Counted from the first letter of the stretch, positions 53,450 to 62,914 are shown. The stretch is DNA of 64,000 bases from Sulfuricurvum sp. IAE1 (GCF_004347735.1 NZ_SLTI01000049.1:1-64000), one strand, 5' to 3'. Notes: generated by a model not told the origin, from the letters alone. Numbers and translations are program-made.

Positions 53450-53670
53450 GATGCGGCCTCCAGATGAGATGGTTCATCTGATCGATGAATCCGCATATAA
53501 GCCGCTATCGCCCTCTCTGCGACGTCTCTTGAATCGATCAACTCCGCCAGTCGTCCAACATCGCCGTTTCTTACTGCGCTCGATATGAGCACACACAAAG
53601 ATTCCTTTGCATTTCGTGCCATCGCAAATTCCCATTCGCGGGTGATTTTCAAAACGGTTTCTATTTTCAT
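53446..53670 (-). CDS. 74-residue hypothetical protein between traU and trbC
   Basis: Start chosen at ATG 53670 (AGGAG seven bases before) over 53724, which would overlap traU. MKIETVLKITREWEFAMARN; helical, AKESLCVLISSAVRNGDVGR. No signal peptide, so cytosolic. Unknown. Confidence 0.45.
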   Translation of the reverse strand: MKIETVLKITREWEFAMARNAKESLCVLISSAVRNGDVGRLAELIDSRDVAERAIAAYMRIHRSDEPSHLEAAS

Positions 53671-53684
53671 TCTATGTGCTCCTA

Positions 53685-54713
53685 TTAAAATGCGCAGCAA
53701 TCGCGCTTTCGATATACCATCCACGCCCCGACGTGCTGGTTGGCTGGATTATCAAACCCGGCTTCCCACATAACGCCGGTTCTGCCGATCGGAATACGGT
53801 TTGGCCAGACAAACGGGTAAACTGGGAAGATCCCATACTGGCTTTTTTGCATGATCGGCATAGGGTAAAGGCCGCATAGCCCCTGATTCCCAACCCCGCC
53901 TTTTAGCATGAGCTGCCGGTGCATTTTTGAAAGCATCCGTGAGGTCATCGCCGCCTGAGCCTGCATTGCGCTGGTCCCCTTGTTGGTCTGTGTCATTGGG
54001 AACGTACCGTTCCAAGAACCAAGGCACCACCAAAGCGGATCGGTTGGGAACCCGACTGCGGAGGTTACCGCATCCACCATGCACGCCATTTCGGCGATCG
54101 GATTTGCCACCAAGAACGCTTCTGGCCCGATGATGGCAGCCCAAATATCGTTTTGCCAAAGCGGGTCAAGTTCTGTGATATAGAGATAGTCGAGGTTTCC
54201 GCTGTCCTGAAGACACACAAAATCAAGAAACAACCCGAGCAGTTTGAAAATCGGGTATTTGATTAACTGGATCTGGTATGTGTAGGTCTGCTTCGTGTTA
54301 TCACTGTTATTCTGCCCAAAACTGGCGGCCCCGAGCCCAACCGATACAGGAAGGCTTGTCCCTAGTGTAGGTGTGCAGTACGGAATGGCCGTTGGTTCAG
54401 AGATCAAGATTGGCTCCCATAATGAAAGCGTTATGCCCACCCTTGGGAAAGGGTCCATACAAGTGCATATCGGATTTCTTGAACCATTGAGCGAGCTGTC
54501 TTCGTTTGCCGTTGGGTTGATATCCACTCCGGCAATCCGGATCGGGAACACATTATGAACGGTGGCAACGGTCGATAGTGCGATTTGCATCGCCGAGGAA
54601 GTCCCGCGTGTAGCAACCTTGCACGCTGCTGATGAAGCAGGATTCGCCGAAGCTGCACTTCCAATGACGGCCGCGGTCAAAACAGCCTTAATTACCAGTT
54701 TTGTAAACTTCAA
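53685..54713 (-). CDS. traU: TraU, F-type conjugation protein
   Basis: 342 residues, signal peptide MKFTKLVIKAVLTAAVIGSA. TraU hallmarks: CTCMDPFPRVGITLSLWEPI, PYCTPTLG, KYPIFKLLGLFLDFVCLQDS, ELDPLWQNDIWAAIIGPEAF, and many conserved Cys to the C-terminal RKRDCCAF. Periplasmic; involved in DNA transfer and pilus assembly. Overlaps traW by 26 bases. Confidence 0.93.
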   Translation of the reverse strand: MKFTKLVIKAVLTAAVIGSAASANPASSAACKVATRGTSSAMQIALSTVATVHNVFPIRIAGVDINPTANEDSSLNGSRNPICTCMDPFPRVGITLSLWEPILISEPTAIPYCTPTLGTSLPVSVGLGAASFGQNNSDNTKQTYTYQIQLIKYPIFKLLGLFLDFVCLQDSGNLDYLYITELDPLWQNDIWAAIIGPEAFLVANPIAEMACMVDAVTSAVGFPTDPLWWCLGSWNGTFPMTQTNKGTSAMQAQAAMTSRMLSKMHRQLMLKGGVGNQGLCGLYPMPIMQKSQYGIFPVYPFVWPNRIPIGRTGVMWEAGFDNPANQHVGAWMVYRKRDCCAF

Positions 54714-55278
54714 CCTTGATCCTTTTGGCTTTCATGTCAACAGAAACAACGCTTACGGTGTATTTCAAATCGAATCGGTCTTTCATCTCGTCGGTCACAA
54801 GATAGAGTTTTCGATCAATATTCTTTGGAAAATCCTCAACCTCGCACCCCGAGCTTGCATACATCACATCCGGTCGTCCAGATGACAGGCGCTTCACAAG
54901 CTCAACCTCTTTTTTATCACAGGCATTGAAAGCAATGATAGGCGGAGGCGCAATCCGGATGTAATCGAGCGGGTTAAAGCGGTATCCTTTTGGATATAGA
55001 ACGCCTATCTTGTTCCCATTGCGGTCCACTCTCGGGATGTCCTCCAGAAGAGTATAGGTGGGATCGACGTAGTAGGAGAAGGTCTTCTGCGCACGCGCAA
55101 GCGGCTCACCCTTGAGCTTTTTGATCTCATCGATCTCCCGCTTTGATTGTCGTTCGATCTCCTTTACGGCACGGTTTTGTCGGTTCTGGACCTCGCTTAG
55201 AACATCCGGTTCGGCAATTCTATACGTCCCCCCAAGCAAAATGATCGGGAGCAATGTAACGGCGAATGCTTTTACCAT
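54688..55278 (-). CDS. traW: TraW, F pilus assembly protein
   Basis: 196 residues, signal-like N-terminus. The repeated RQSKREIDEIKKLKGEPL, RAQKTFSYYVDPTYTLLEDI and GVLYPKGYRFNPLDYI are typical of TraW. Periplasmic; works with TrbC in pilus extension. Between signal peptidase TraF and TraU as in SXT/R391-type clusters. Confidence 0.88.
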   Translation of the reverse strand: MVKAFAVTLLPIILLGGTYRIAEPDVLSEVQNRQNRAVKEIERQSKREIDEIKKLKGEPLARAQKTFSYYVDPTYTLLEDIPRVDRNGNKIGVLYPKGYRFNPLDYIRIAPPPIIAFNACDKKEVELVKRLSSGRPDVMYASSGCEVEDFPKNIDRKLYLVTDEMKDRFDLKYTVSVVSVDMKAKRIKVEVYKTGN

Positions 55279-55775
55279 AGCGGGCGTGCCCCACGTTCGA
55301 TCTGATCCGCGCGGACAAAACCGTAGTATCGGCTGTCATAGCTGCGTTCATGTGTTCCGACCATAAAAAAGCTTCCTTCTGGGATGATTCCGTTGAACAC
55401 AAAGTGTTCGACCGGCTTGCCGTTCTTATCGGTAGGTTTTGCACTCCCAAGATATTTACTCTCGCAGAAGTATTCCCCCGTGATTGAGGACTGCAACTCC
55501 TGCCCGCCGCGGCACCCTATTTCCTTGAAGAGATACTTTACGTCGCGCGTGTATTCGTTTTTAACCGTAGGGGCAAACACGCCGTATTGATCCTTTGCCG
55601 GATCGAACGGCTTATGTGTCAGCCATACCGAATGTTCAAGCGAGTGATCCATAGTAAGCTCTATTCGCGTCGGTAATGCCTCGTAAACGGTCGGAAACAA
55701 GGCAACCCATGCCAGACCAGCCCAAAGCAGTTTACTTCGAAATACCGGCTTTAACGACTGGCGTGATATCTTCAT
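55272..55775 (-). CDS. TraF/TrhF-type S26 signal peptidase
   Basis: 167 residues from MKISRQSLKPVFRSK (GGGGG before this ATG). One N-terminal membrane helix (KLLWAGLAWVALFPTVYEAL). The Ser nucleophile is likely the one in LEHSVWLTHKP and the general-base Lys lies near DVKYLFKEIGCRG; the closing motif SYDSRYYGFV is typical. It probably matures TraA or other exported transfer proteins. Overlaps both neighbours. Confidence 0.8.
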   Translation of the reverse strand: MKISRQSLKPVFRSKLLWAGLAWVALFPTVYEALPTRIELTMDHSLEHSVWLTHKPFDPAKDQYGVFAPTVKNEYTRDVKYLFKEIGCRGGQELQSSITGEYFCESKYLGSAKPTDKNGKPVEHFVFNGIIPEGSFFMVGTHERSYDSRYYGFVRADQIERGARPLW

Positions 55776-56058
55776 GCCCATCCCCCACAACACATTGTTT
55801 GACAAGCACTACCCCATCCTGCTCTGAAATGATGGTGTTGACCTTTTCGGCAATAGCATTGTGTTTCTCAACAAAAGCCTCTTTTGTCATATTCCCATCG
55901 AGTACGCTCTTGATGTCGTTTTTGCGTTCATCTTCAAGCACGCTCACGAGGTCCACAGTTTTGATCTGCGGCGCAATATATTTCTTGGTCAGAAACATCG
56001 TCGCCGCATTGGATAGCAACACCAGCATCACTACCGCACCCCATTCTTTCTTATTCAT
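55732..56058 (-). CDS. trbI: TrbI-type F conjugation protein
   Basis: 108 residues: one N-terminal helix (WGAVVMLVLLSNAATMFLT), then a charged coiled-coil-like periplasmic part (EDERKNDIKSVLDGNMTKEA...EKVNTIISEQDGVVLVKQCV). Layout and place between traC and traW fit TrbI_Ftype, which affects pilus retraction in F. Confidence 0.7.
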   Translation of the reverse strand: MNKKEWGAVVMLVLLSNAATMFLTKKYIAPQIKTVDLVSVLEDERKNDIKSVLDGNMTKEAFVEKHNAIAEKVNTIISEQDGVVLVKQCVVGDGHEDITPVVKAGISK

Positions 56059-56115
56059 CGATTAAAACCTCCGTCGCTGAATTTAATCGGAGGCTTCGCA
56101 AGCCCCCTGGTAAAA

Positions 56116-56364
56116 TCAGGCGCGTTTTTCCCCGGTCAAAACGACGAGAAAATCCTTGCCGTCCTTCGATGGGCTGACCTCGACGCTGACCGCCTCAAAA
56201 CCTTCGGGGAGCGCTTTTTTCGCATCCACGATCATCCCCTCACAAAGCGCCTCGACGCCGTTCAGCTCGTTATCGACGATATCGATTGCCGCCTTCACAA
56301 ACCCGATATTGCGGGCTTCGAGGACAACACATTTTGTGTCGGAAATTGGAACTACCTTTGCCAT
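56116..56364 (-). CDS. 82-residue cytosolic hypothetical protein
   Basis: From MAKVVPISDTKCVVLEARNI; the ATG at 56370 sits directly on GGAG, so the one at 56364 is preferred. Small alpha/beta protein (VKAAIDIVDNELNGVEALCE, VSVEVSPSKDGKDFLVVLTG). It is the first gene after the copy-3 tra motif and may regulate the operon. Unknown. Confidence 0.5.
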   Translation of the reverse strand: MAKVVPISDTKCVVLEARNIGFVKAAIDIVDNELNGVEALCEGMIVDAKKALPEGFEAVSVEVSPSKDGKDFLVVLTGEKRA

Positions 56365-56489
56365 ATACATCTCCGTAATGATTTCGATGGGTTATCAAAC
56401 GATAACTCCACGACACGCAGGGCGCAATGTGTGGGGAGGCGGCCTACACCGCACCCTGCTTGCCGTAGAGTTTCATTGATTCATCTGAC

Positions 56490-56502
56490 AATATGTATAA
56501 CG
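56490..56502 (-). promoter_or_regulatory. Shared tra promoter/operator motif, copy 3
   Basis: Minus-strand GGCGTTATACATATTGTCAG between traC and the 56364 gene; 126 bases before that start. It splits the tra region into separate transcripts. Confidence 0.6.
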
Positions 56503-56537
56503 CCCTCACCATGATTTTTTGGTGAGAGAGTGAATTT

Positions 56538-59138
56538 TTAGGATTTATTACCCTGAATCTTTTCAACAGCCTCAAGATATGTAAGACCATCTCTTTTGAC
56601 AAGCTGCTCGATTCGATCGCGCAGTTCAGAGTCGGTAAATAGAAGGACTTTGTGGAAATCGTCAAGAAGAATCCGTGCCTTGGCGATTACGTTCTCGCTG
56701 ATCAGCATTGTCTCCCCATACTCCCCTTTTGCGGGGCTGATGCTGTCCATCATTGCTTCCTCGTACTGGGAAAGGTTGAAGAAGTTGGAGTTTTTGATCG
56801 CCTGCCGCGACGTTGCCGTTTGCATCATCATGAATTTCCAAAACGAGTTCTGGACGATAACACGACCGGCGCGGGAAATTGTATCCCCTCCGTAAAAGTC
56901 CTCAAACCCCTGAGTACCAAGGATCATTGCAGCACCGTGTTTTCGGAATCGCCGATACGCCTGCTCGATAAACAGGTCGATGTGCGGGGATTTTCCAAGG
57001 AATTTGTGCGCCTCATCGATGACAACGATATGCTTCTGTCCTGGGTGTGCCTTTTCGGCCAGATAAATCTCTTTTGAGATGTGGAACGTCAAAAGCATCA
57101 ATGCCGGGTCGCGCAGATCCGGAATGTTCTCAAGGGTATCATTCTCCATACATACGATCCGAGAATGGAAATTGACCGTACTCTTGCCATTGAAAAACGC
57201 CCCATACTGCCCTGTCGAGCGATACGGCGTCATTGTCTGAATGAAGTCGAGCATCCTTGGATCCTCTCCGCCCGGACCGCTAGACAGAAATTCAAGAACC
57301 GTATCGATGCAACTCTCTGTCCCATATTTGTCGTAGCTGCCTTTAATAGCATTCTCAAGGAAAGATTTCATCAGCTTCTCAAGCTGCTCTGAAAGCGTTT
57401 TTTCCCGTGGAAGCCCCATTAAAAGGAAGAAGTCAATGAGGAATTCGAGATATTCGGCAAGAACCTCTTTGTCCTCAATGTGTGAGAACGGATTGAGGCA
57501 GAGCGGATCTTCCTTTTTGAGCTCGATAAACTGCCCTCCAAAGGAATAGGTCCATTTTTCATAGGAACGTCCGATGTCGATAATCCAAATCTGGTCATTG
57601 CAGTGGTAGTATGATTCTACCAGCCATTCCAAGAAGACCGATTTCCCTGAGCCAGTCATACCGATGACGAAACTGTTGTAACCGCCTGTCGGGTTTGCGA
57701 AGAGATCAAATCCCATCAACTGGCCGCGAGGAGAAATGAACGGAACTTTAAAACCATTCCCTTTCCAGTCCGAACTCACCGGAGCCATATCGGCGACGTT
57801 TTCCCCAAACACCGCGCGCCCGCGCTCTTTTCCGAGAAAATCCTGCAATTCCATGTCAAAGCCCAAAGGAAGATGGCCGAGAAACGACGGAAAGTGGATG
57901 TATTTGTCCTCTTCAAGCTTATACCCCAACCCCTGATAGTATGTCTTGATCTGTCCGGTAGCCTCTTGAAGCCGCTCTTTGTTGGAGCCGAAGATAAACA
58001 TGTTGAAGGCCACATAATAAAGGTCTTCCCCTTTTTCCAGTTTCTCCATCGCATAGGCCAAATCCTGGTGCTTGTGCTTTAGTCTCGGGAACAGGGCGTA
58101 TGGCATTTGCTGACTCATGACGATACCGGCGTTTGCCTTGATCCGTGTCTTCTCGAACTCTTTAAGCTTGTTTGCATTCAGAGTGATGATAAACGGGGCC
58201 GTAAAGTTGTCATTACGAAAAATGCTTCCGATAAAATCAATAACCCCCGTGATGTTCCACTTGTCCGGGTATTCCTTCGTTGACATCGACTTACCAAGAA
58301 GCCCGTCCATCTCAACGAAGTCTTCATCGATCTTGACTACCGTATCGTTTGCTACCATGAAGTTGTCAATCCGGCTTCCGTCCCACCGAGGTATTGAGGA
58401 GAAGTCGTGTTTTTGATTCATCATGGTGAACACAAGGCGAATCAGCCGGTCCGGATCACAAACAACTGGGCCGAAGTTTCCGGCGGCCAAAATCCCGATA
58501 GCCCGATCCTTGATGGCGCGCATTTTGATAAACAGTTCCTTGTACCGGACCATCTCTTTGTTTTCGCCCGACGACATAATGTTTTCGAACCATGCGCTAA
58601 ACACCTTGTGCTTTTTTTGCTTTCCGCCGATTTTAAGCGATATGACAAGGCGAACATCCCTGATTGGTGCGCTAAAGTTGCGCGAGATCGCCTCGTACTT
58701 CTTGCTGAGAAGGAACTCGCCATAGCTTTTGGTAACGTCGCGCTCAAGCACCCCCTCTTTGGTGCGTCCGGCTTTCCATGAATCTACAAGCGGATCGACG
58801 TCGCCCGTCGAATAAAGCGAGATCCCGATATCTGTCTCTTCGGGCAATACGTCGAGCATCGACTTGATTGCTGTATGCGTCTTCTCGCCCACCAATGGGA
58901 ACGGCTGGCATTCGATGACAAGCCCGACGCCGCCATCCTTGGTGACATAGAGGCCATCCTCTTCGATAAAGTCTTCATAGGGGAGGTATTTAATGACCTT
59001 TTCTCTTTCGTAGAGCGGCCGCCAATCATCGACTGTGGCTGCCTTGTCTGTTCTTGGTTTCATTGTTTTCAAAAAAGCTGCCGCCACAGCCGAGATCGTG
59101 ACCGCGCCGATCCCGTAGGTCAGAATGTCAGGTGTCAT
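56538..59138 (-). CDS. traC: TraC, VirB4-family secretion ATPase
   Basis: 866 residues. Walker A SFVIGMTGSGKSVFLEWLVE (~490), Walker B HIVVIDEAHKFL (~700), and GTQGFEDFYGG sensor. The N-terminal half is the TraC domain (YLPYEDFIEEDGLYVTKDGG; VGLVIECQPFPLVGEKTH). One hydrophobic segment at the very N-terminus (ILTYGIGAVTISAVAAAFL) may anchor it. It powers pilus assembly. Overlaps traV by four bases. Confidence 0.95.
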   Translation of the reverse strand: MTPDILTYGIGAVTISAVAAAFLKTMKPRTDKAATVDDWRPLYEREKVIKYLPYEDFIEEDGLYVTKDGGVGLVIECQPFPLVGEKTHTAIKSMLDVLPEETDIGISLYSTGDVDPLVDSWKAGRTKEGVLERDVTKSYGEFLLSKKYEAISRNFSAPIRDVRLVISLKIGGKQKKHKVFSAWFENIMSSGENKEMVRYKELFIKMRAIKDRAIGILAAGNFGPVVCDPDRLIRLVFTMMNQKHDFSSIPRWDGSRIDNFMVANDTVVKIDEDFVEMDGLLGKSMSTKEYPDKWNITGVIDFIGSIFRNDNFTAPFIITLNANKLKEFEKTRIKANAGIVMSQQMPYALFPRLKHKHQDLAYAMEKLEKGEDLYYVAFNMFIFGSNKERLQEATGQIKTYYQGLGYKLEEDKYIHFPSFLGHLPLGFDMELQDFLGKERGRAVFGENVADMAPVSSDWKGNGFKVPFISPRGQLMGFDLFANPTGGYNSFVIGMTGSGKSVFLEWLVESYYHCNDQIWIIDIGRSYEKWTYSFGGQFIELKKEDPLCLNPFSHIEDKEVLAEYLEFLIDFFLLMGLPREKTLSEQLEKLMKSFLENAIKGSYDKYGTESCIDTVLEFLSSGPGGEDPRMLDFIQTMTPYRSTGQYGAFFNGKSTVNFHSRIVCMENDTLENIPDLRDPALMLLTFHISKEIYLAEKAHPGQKHIVVIDEAHKFLGKSPHIDLFIEQAYRRFRKHGAAMILGTQGFEDFYGGDTISRAGRVIVQNSFWKFMMMQTATSRQAIKNSNFFNLSQYEEAMMDSISPAKGEYGETMLISENVIAKARILLDDFHKVLLFTDSELRDRIEQLVKRDGLTYLEAVEKIQGNKS

Positions 59139-59716
59139 TCATCGCCCCCGCGTTGCATATTGGCCATAGGGTTCATCTGCCCGCTCATCATCGTGGTCTG
59201 TGGAATTTGATCCTGTGCAGCCGCTTCATTGGTTTTGCGCTGCGGCTCCGACTCCGTGATTGTATTAAGCCCCAATGGAGTCAGGAGCTTTACACTCTCT
59301 CCTTCTTTGACTAAATATTCACCAAGAATCCATTGGCCGTTATCAACTTTGGTGAATTTATACCCCGGAGTTGTCAGGGCACCTGTGTCATCGACGTATG
59401 GCAGGAGCATGACACGCAAAACGGTATCTGGTACCCGCATCGGCACCGGCGACGTCTTGGCGATCTTTGTCATGAGGTTGTCGCGTTCCTTTTCGTAGCG
59501 ACTCTTGCCGACAGCCTCGACCTTCTTTATCCCGGTGCAGCCTGCGTCTCCTGCTTTACAGGGGGCGTTTTTAACAGCCACGCCGTTTTCATCGAGATAC
59601 CCCGCAATGATAGATGACTGCACCGTTTTGTCTGTTTCAAATGTCGCGGTAGAGCATCCGCTTACCGCCATTGCCACAACCCCTGCGGCAGATATTTTCA
59701 AGATCGTCTTTTTCAT
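59135..59716 (-). CDS. traV: TraV-type lipoprotein
   Basis: 193 residues, lipobox VSGCSTATF after signal peptide. A Cys pair (NAPCKAGDAGC) and PMRVPDTVLRVMLLPYVDDT then FTKVDNGQWILGEYLV match the C-terminal part of TraV proteins. It would form the outer-membrane core complex with TraK and TraB. Met/Gly-rich tail. Confidence 0.8.
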   Translation of the reverse strand: MKKTILKISAAGVVAMAVSGCSTATFETDKTVQSSIIAGYLDENGVAVKNAPCKAGDAGCTGIKKVEAVGKSRYEKERDNLMTKIAKTSPVPMRVPDTVLRVMLLPYVDDTGALTTPGYKFTKVDNGQWILGEYLVKEGESVKLLTPLGLNTITESEPQRKTNEAAAQDQIPQTTMMSGQMNPMANMQRGGDE

Positions 59717-60261
59717 TTTTTGTCCTTCCCGAGTGGTGATAGGTAATATTTTGATACCCAGCCAAGGCCCGTTTTGGCCATGCCGGACTTATGAATCTCA
59801 AATACATCCACAATCGCGCCCTGCGGAAGATAAGAAATCGTAGGGCTTTCCATTGAAGGCTCACTGTGAACTTTCAAGCGTGCGGTTGTTTTATGCAATG
59901 CGCCATCCGGCGAAGCGACGGCCTCCTTGATTGGTTTGATCACAAACCTTCGATTGTCAACCGCTCCGCCTTTTGAAAGAGCTTCTATTTTTGCCTGCAA
60001 TGCAGCATGGCTTTTCTCTGCGCGCTCATTCTTTTCTTTCAATGCAGACAACTGCTGTTTCAGATTCTCAATTTCAGAGGCCACCTCTGCTGAATTCTTT
60101 TCACTTCCGTCCTTCACAGACTGGATCTCATTTTTTTGCTTTTTTGCGTCAACGATCAGAAGCTCCATCGCCTTGGCGAGTTCTTCCATCGTCACACGTT
60201 CTGCGGCGAAGGCGTTGACGCTTAGGCCTAGGAGCAAAGCTACGATGACTTTACTCGCCAT
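59713..60261 (-). CDS. Periplasmic coiled-coil SH3-domain protein
   Basis: 182 residues from MASKVIVALLLGLSVNAFA (signal peptide). A coiled coil (SEIENLKQQLSALKEKNERA) is followed by a bacterial SH3-like domain (TARLKVHSEPSMESPTISYL; GAIVDVFEIHKSGMAKTGLG). This pair is not part of the standard F set. It may bind peptidoglycan or position the channel. Start ATG overlaps the stop of the lipoprotein gene. Confidence 0.65.
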   Translation of the reverse strand: MASKVIVALLLGLSVNAFAAERVTMEELAKAMELLIVDAKKQKNEIQSVKDGSEKNSAEVASEIENLKQQLSALKEKNERAEKSHAALQAKIEALSKGGAVDNRRFVIKPIKEAVASPDGALHKTTARLKVHSEPSMESPTISYLPQGAIVDVFEIHKSGMAKTGLGWVSKYYLSPLGKDKK

Positions 60262-60424
60262 AGTTGACCCTTGCCGTCGCTTTATAGACCTCAGAAACAG
60301 ATCCACACATGCCTTCGCCGGTTCCACGCTTACACAATGGCTCATCGTCGTAAGGAAGAAGGACCTTTGTACTGCATCCAACAAAACCAAACCCGATCAT
60401 GACTAGGATGATAAACTGCTTCAT
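60251..60424 (-). CDS. 57-residue TraV-like lipoprotein
   Basis: MKQFIILVMIGFGFVGCSTK with lipobox VGC, then PLCKRGTGEGMCGSVSEVYK, which matches the N-terminal Cys motif of TraV (C...G.C.S...Y). Start overlaps the traB stop, end overlaps the SH3 gene. It looks as if the TraV N-terminal and C-terminal functions are divided between this protein and the 59135 gene. Too short for usual gene calls. Confidence 0.6.
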   Translation of the reverse strand: MKQFIILVMIGFGFVGCSTKVLLPYDDEPLCKRGTGEGMCGSVSEVYKATARVNYGE

Positions 60425-61596
60425 TTGCGCCCCTCGTTCAACTCAAAAGTTACTTTTTCAAGCAACACCACATCAACCTTGCGACCGGCGCTGATCTCAA
60501 CCACCGGGAACATCTCATTTGCAAGCTTCATGTAGAAGTCAGCCAGTTTTTTCGAAGCTTCACCAACACCATTAAAGAGGCCCATCTGCATGGTGTCCCC
60601 CGGATCTGGTGTTGCAATAGATCCGGTCGGCTGCACTGAATAGGTCATATTGCTCTGGCTGAATCCTTTTGAAACACCTTCCAAAAATCCGGCAGCCAAC
60701 GTTCTCGCAAGGATCGCCCCCTGTTTTGACACGACACGACCTGGAAGACCAACCTTTCCATCTTCCCCTGCGACATAACCGATCGATTGACCGGCAGCAC
60801 CCTTTTCAACAGCTCTGCCGTCTTCGGTCATACAGGTCAGCTTTTCAACTCGAACAAAAGCACGTTCGCTTGAAAGATCCCCATAACCGCTACCGACAAT
60901 ATGGCACTCTTTCAGATTTGCCTTGAACTTGTTTGGGAGGCGAGTCATGTTTGTCACCTTGATCAGAACAGGATGCGGCCCGGTTTTGGCCTTGCCCCCG
61001 GTCGGAGCATCAATACCGGAGAGCAAAACGCCCCCCATAAAGCTTCCGCTTGGAATTTCGATCTTCTTGGTTTTGGAGGCTGCCTCTTTAGGCTTCGCCT
61101 CAACGTCATGCGGGGTAGCTACCGCGATGCTGCCGATCATGTTTTCCATTACAATGGTTTTTGGCGCCTCCCGCTTAATCTCTTCTGATTCCTTCGGTGG
61201 CTCTGGCAATCTGTGAACCTCTGTCGGTGGAGGTGGAGGTACTATCATGTTTGCTACGCTGTTCTGCGCCTGCATGGCCATCGGCAAAGGCTGCTGTCCT
61301 GCGGGTTGTCCTGGTACCGCAGCCGCGTTGCCATTTTGCATTGCAGCCAATGCTTCCTGGAGCGCTTTAATCTGAGCGCTTTGCTGGGCATCGCTGTTCG
61401 CGAACTGCTTTCTGAATGTGCTTGCGTCCGTATCCTTTTTGTTGATGATGTCGATCTTTGGCGTCTCAATCGGCGCTTGTGGCTTGTCTGGCTGAAACAC
61501 AGAGCCCAGAAGCACAACAACCGCTGCGCCTGCGGCGATAAAAACACCTCCATAGAGAAGCTGTTTTTTCCGTTCTTCCGAAAACTTACTGTGCAT
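60421..61596 (-). CDS. traB: TraB, F-type core-complex scaffold
   Basis: 391 residues. Cytosolic start, one helix (LLYGGVFIAAGAAVVVLLG), coiled coil (SAQIKALQEALAAMQNG), Pro-rich stretch MIVPPPPPTEVHRLPEPPKE, then the VirB10-like beta-barrel domain (IPSGSFMGGVLLSGIDAPTG; FVRVEKLTCMTEDGRAVEKG; GLPGRVVSKQGAILARTLAA). It spans the envelope and links inner and outer membrane parts. Confidence 0.93.
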   Translation of the reverse strand: MHSKFSEERKKQLLYGGVFIAAGAAVVVLLGSVFQPDKPQAPIETPKIDIINKKDTDASTFRKQFANSDAQQSAQIKALQEALAAMQNGNAAAVPGQPAGQQPLPMAMQAQNSVANMIVPPPPPTEVHRLPEPPKESEEIKREAPKTIVMENMIGSIAVATPHDVEAKPKEAASKTKKIEIPSGSFMGGVLLSGIDAPTGGKAKTGPHPVLIKVTNMTRLPNKFKANLKECHIVGSGYGDLSSERAFVRVEKLTCMTEDGRAVEKGAAGQSIGYVAGEDGKVGLPGRVVSKQGAILARTLAAGFLEGVSKGFSQSNMTYSVQPTGSIATPDPGDTMQMGLFNGVGEASKKLADFYMKLANEMFPVVEISAGRKVDVVLLEKVTFELNEGRK

Positions 61597-62359
61597 CTGC
61601 CCCTCCAGCTTCTTCTTGGTTCAAGGTAACGACAAACATCCGCGTGTTCTCTGTCGGTTCAAGAATTGTTTTTACGATAGAAATGGCGAGCGGATTCTTG
61701 AGGTACGGGATAAACATCGCTTCATAGAGATTCACACTCTTTTTTGCATCTACGGTGTATTCATGGACTGAATATTTTGCTCCGACATAACTGCGCATCA
61801 ACACCAACTTGATCTCTTCGAAGTCTTTTACCTCTTTGCCGACGTGCATCGGCTCATACCCGTCAGGTACATCGCCAAGGTAGGCTTTTTTAACCAGATC
61901 AAGCATTGTCGAATCGTAAGGGTTGGCCCGCTCGAATTCGCTGGCTTTTTTGGTTTCCGAGTATGGGGCTTTTAGGATAACCGTTTGTGCCGGAATATCC
62001 TTTGGCACCAGAACGAGAGAGAAAGTCCGGTCGTTGCATTCGATGAAGATATCTCTCGGGTGCTGCCCGTAATCAAATCTCTCTTCTACCCCATCGCCAG
62101 TTGTTCTGCGTGGGAGAATTTTCACATAGGCATCTTTCCCGTTTTTTGCGGGGTCAACCTGAATTTCTTTTTCCTTTGAGAAAACAATATTTGAAATCCC
62201 GTTTGGGCAATGTATCCGAGAAAGGTCTTTCAGCGATACCGTTGCGAACGAATAACCGTCGCTTGCCTCGATTACCTGTATTGACTGTCCAGCCGTTTCG
62301 GCGAACGCAGATGTACCAATAAGGCACACCGAAGTGATAAAAGCTTTTGTCTTTGTCAT
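61586..62359 (-). CDS. traK: TraK, secretin-like core-complex protein
   Basis: 257 residues, signal peptide MTKTKAFITSVCLIGTSAFA. VIEASDGYSFATVSLKDLSR, IVFSKEKEIQVDPAKN and DIFIECNDRTFSLVLVPKDI match TraK (VirB9-like). Outer-membrane side of the channel with TraV and TraB. Overlaps traB by 11 bases. Confidence 0.9.
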   Translation of the reverse strand: MTKTKAFITSVCLIGTSAFAETAGQSIQVIEASDGYSFATVSLKDLSRIHCPNGISNIVFSKEKEIQVDPAKNGKDAYVKILPRRTTGDGVEERFDYGQHPRDIFIECNDRTFSLVLVPKDIPAQTVILKAPYSETKKASEFERANPYDSTMLDLVKKAYLGDVPDGYEPMHVGKEVKDFEEIKLVLMRSYVGAKYSVHEYTVDAKKSVNLYEAMFIPYLKNPLAISIVKTILEPTENTRMFVVTLNQEEAGGADAQ

Positions 62360-62914
62360 TTACTGTACCTCAATAGAAGTGATGATAAGTTGCCCGTCCT
62401 GAACGATAAAGTCATAGACGATCGTTGTTCTGGCGGTCGAAATAGCGTTATTGCCGGACATCTTTTTCAGTGTCCCCTCAACTGAGAATTTTGTTCCAAT
62501 GTCGTTGACCATGACCTTCATCGGATAGAATGCCTGATAAATATCGTTCTCCTTGATGACAGTGGCCTGAAGCGCCAGATTCTCACGAATCGCTTTGACT
62601 GCCCTTGGATCTTTTGTGAGGAATGGCATGATGCTGTCGAACGACGCCTGAACGTTTTGCGGTGATACCGACAAAAGGCGATCGGAAACATAGAACCCAA
62701 CCTGTTCGAAATATTCATAGCTGATTTTGTTTCCGGTCACACGAAACTCTTTTTGGAAGTTTGGAGGTATGACAACGACGGTCTTATCTTCCGTTACCGA
62801 TTTGATCACCAACAGGCTTACAACCAACGAACCCGATACTGCAAGTAGGGCGATCTTTAAAACTGCATTCTCCGAATCAAGCTTCGCCCAATTGCTCCAA
62901 AAACTGCTTTTCAT
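62360..62914 (-). CDS. traE: TraE, F-type inner-membrane protein
   Basis: 184 residues. N-terminal helix (LKIALLAVSGSLVVSLLVI) then a VirB8-like domain (VIPPNFQKEFRVTGNKISYE; FLTKDPRAVKAIRENLALQA; TARTTIVYDFIVQDGQLIIT). Order L-E-K-B is as in F. One base before traK. Confidence 0.9.
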   Translation of the reverse strand: MKSSFWSNWAKLDSENAVLKIALLAVSGSLVVSLLVIKSVTEDKTVVVIPPNFQKEFRVTGNKISYEYFEQVGFYVSDRLLSVSPQNVQASFDSIMPFLTKDPRAVKAIRENLALQATVIKENDIYQAFYPMKVMVNDIGTKFSVEGTLKKMSGNNAISTARTTIVYDFIVQDGQLIITSIEVQ

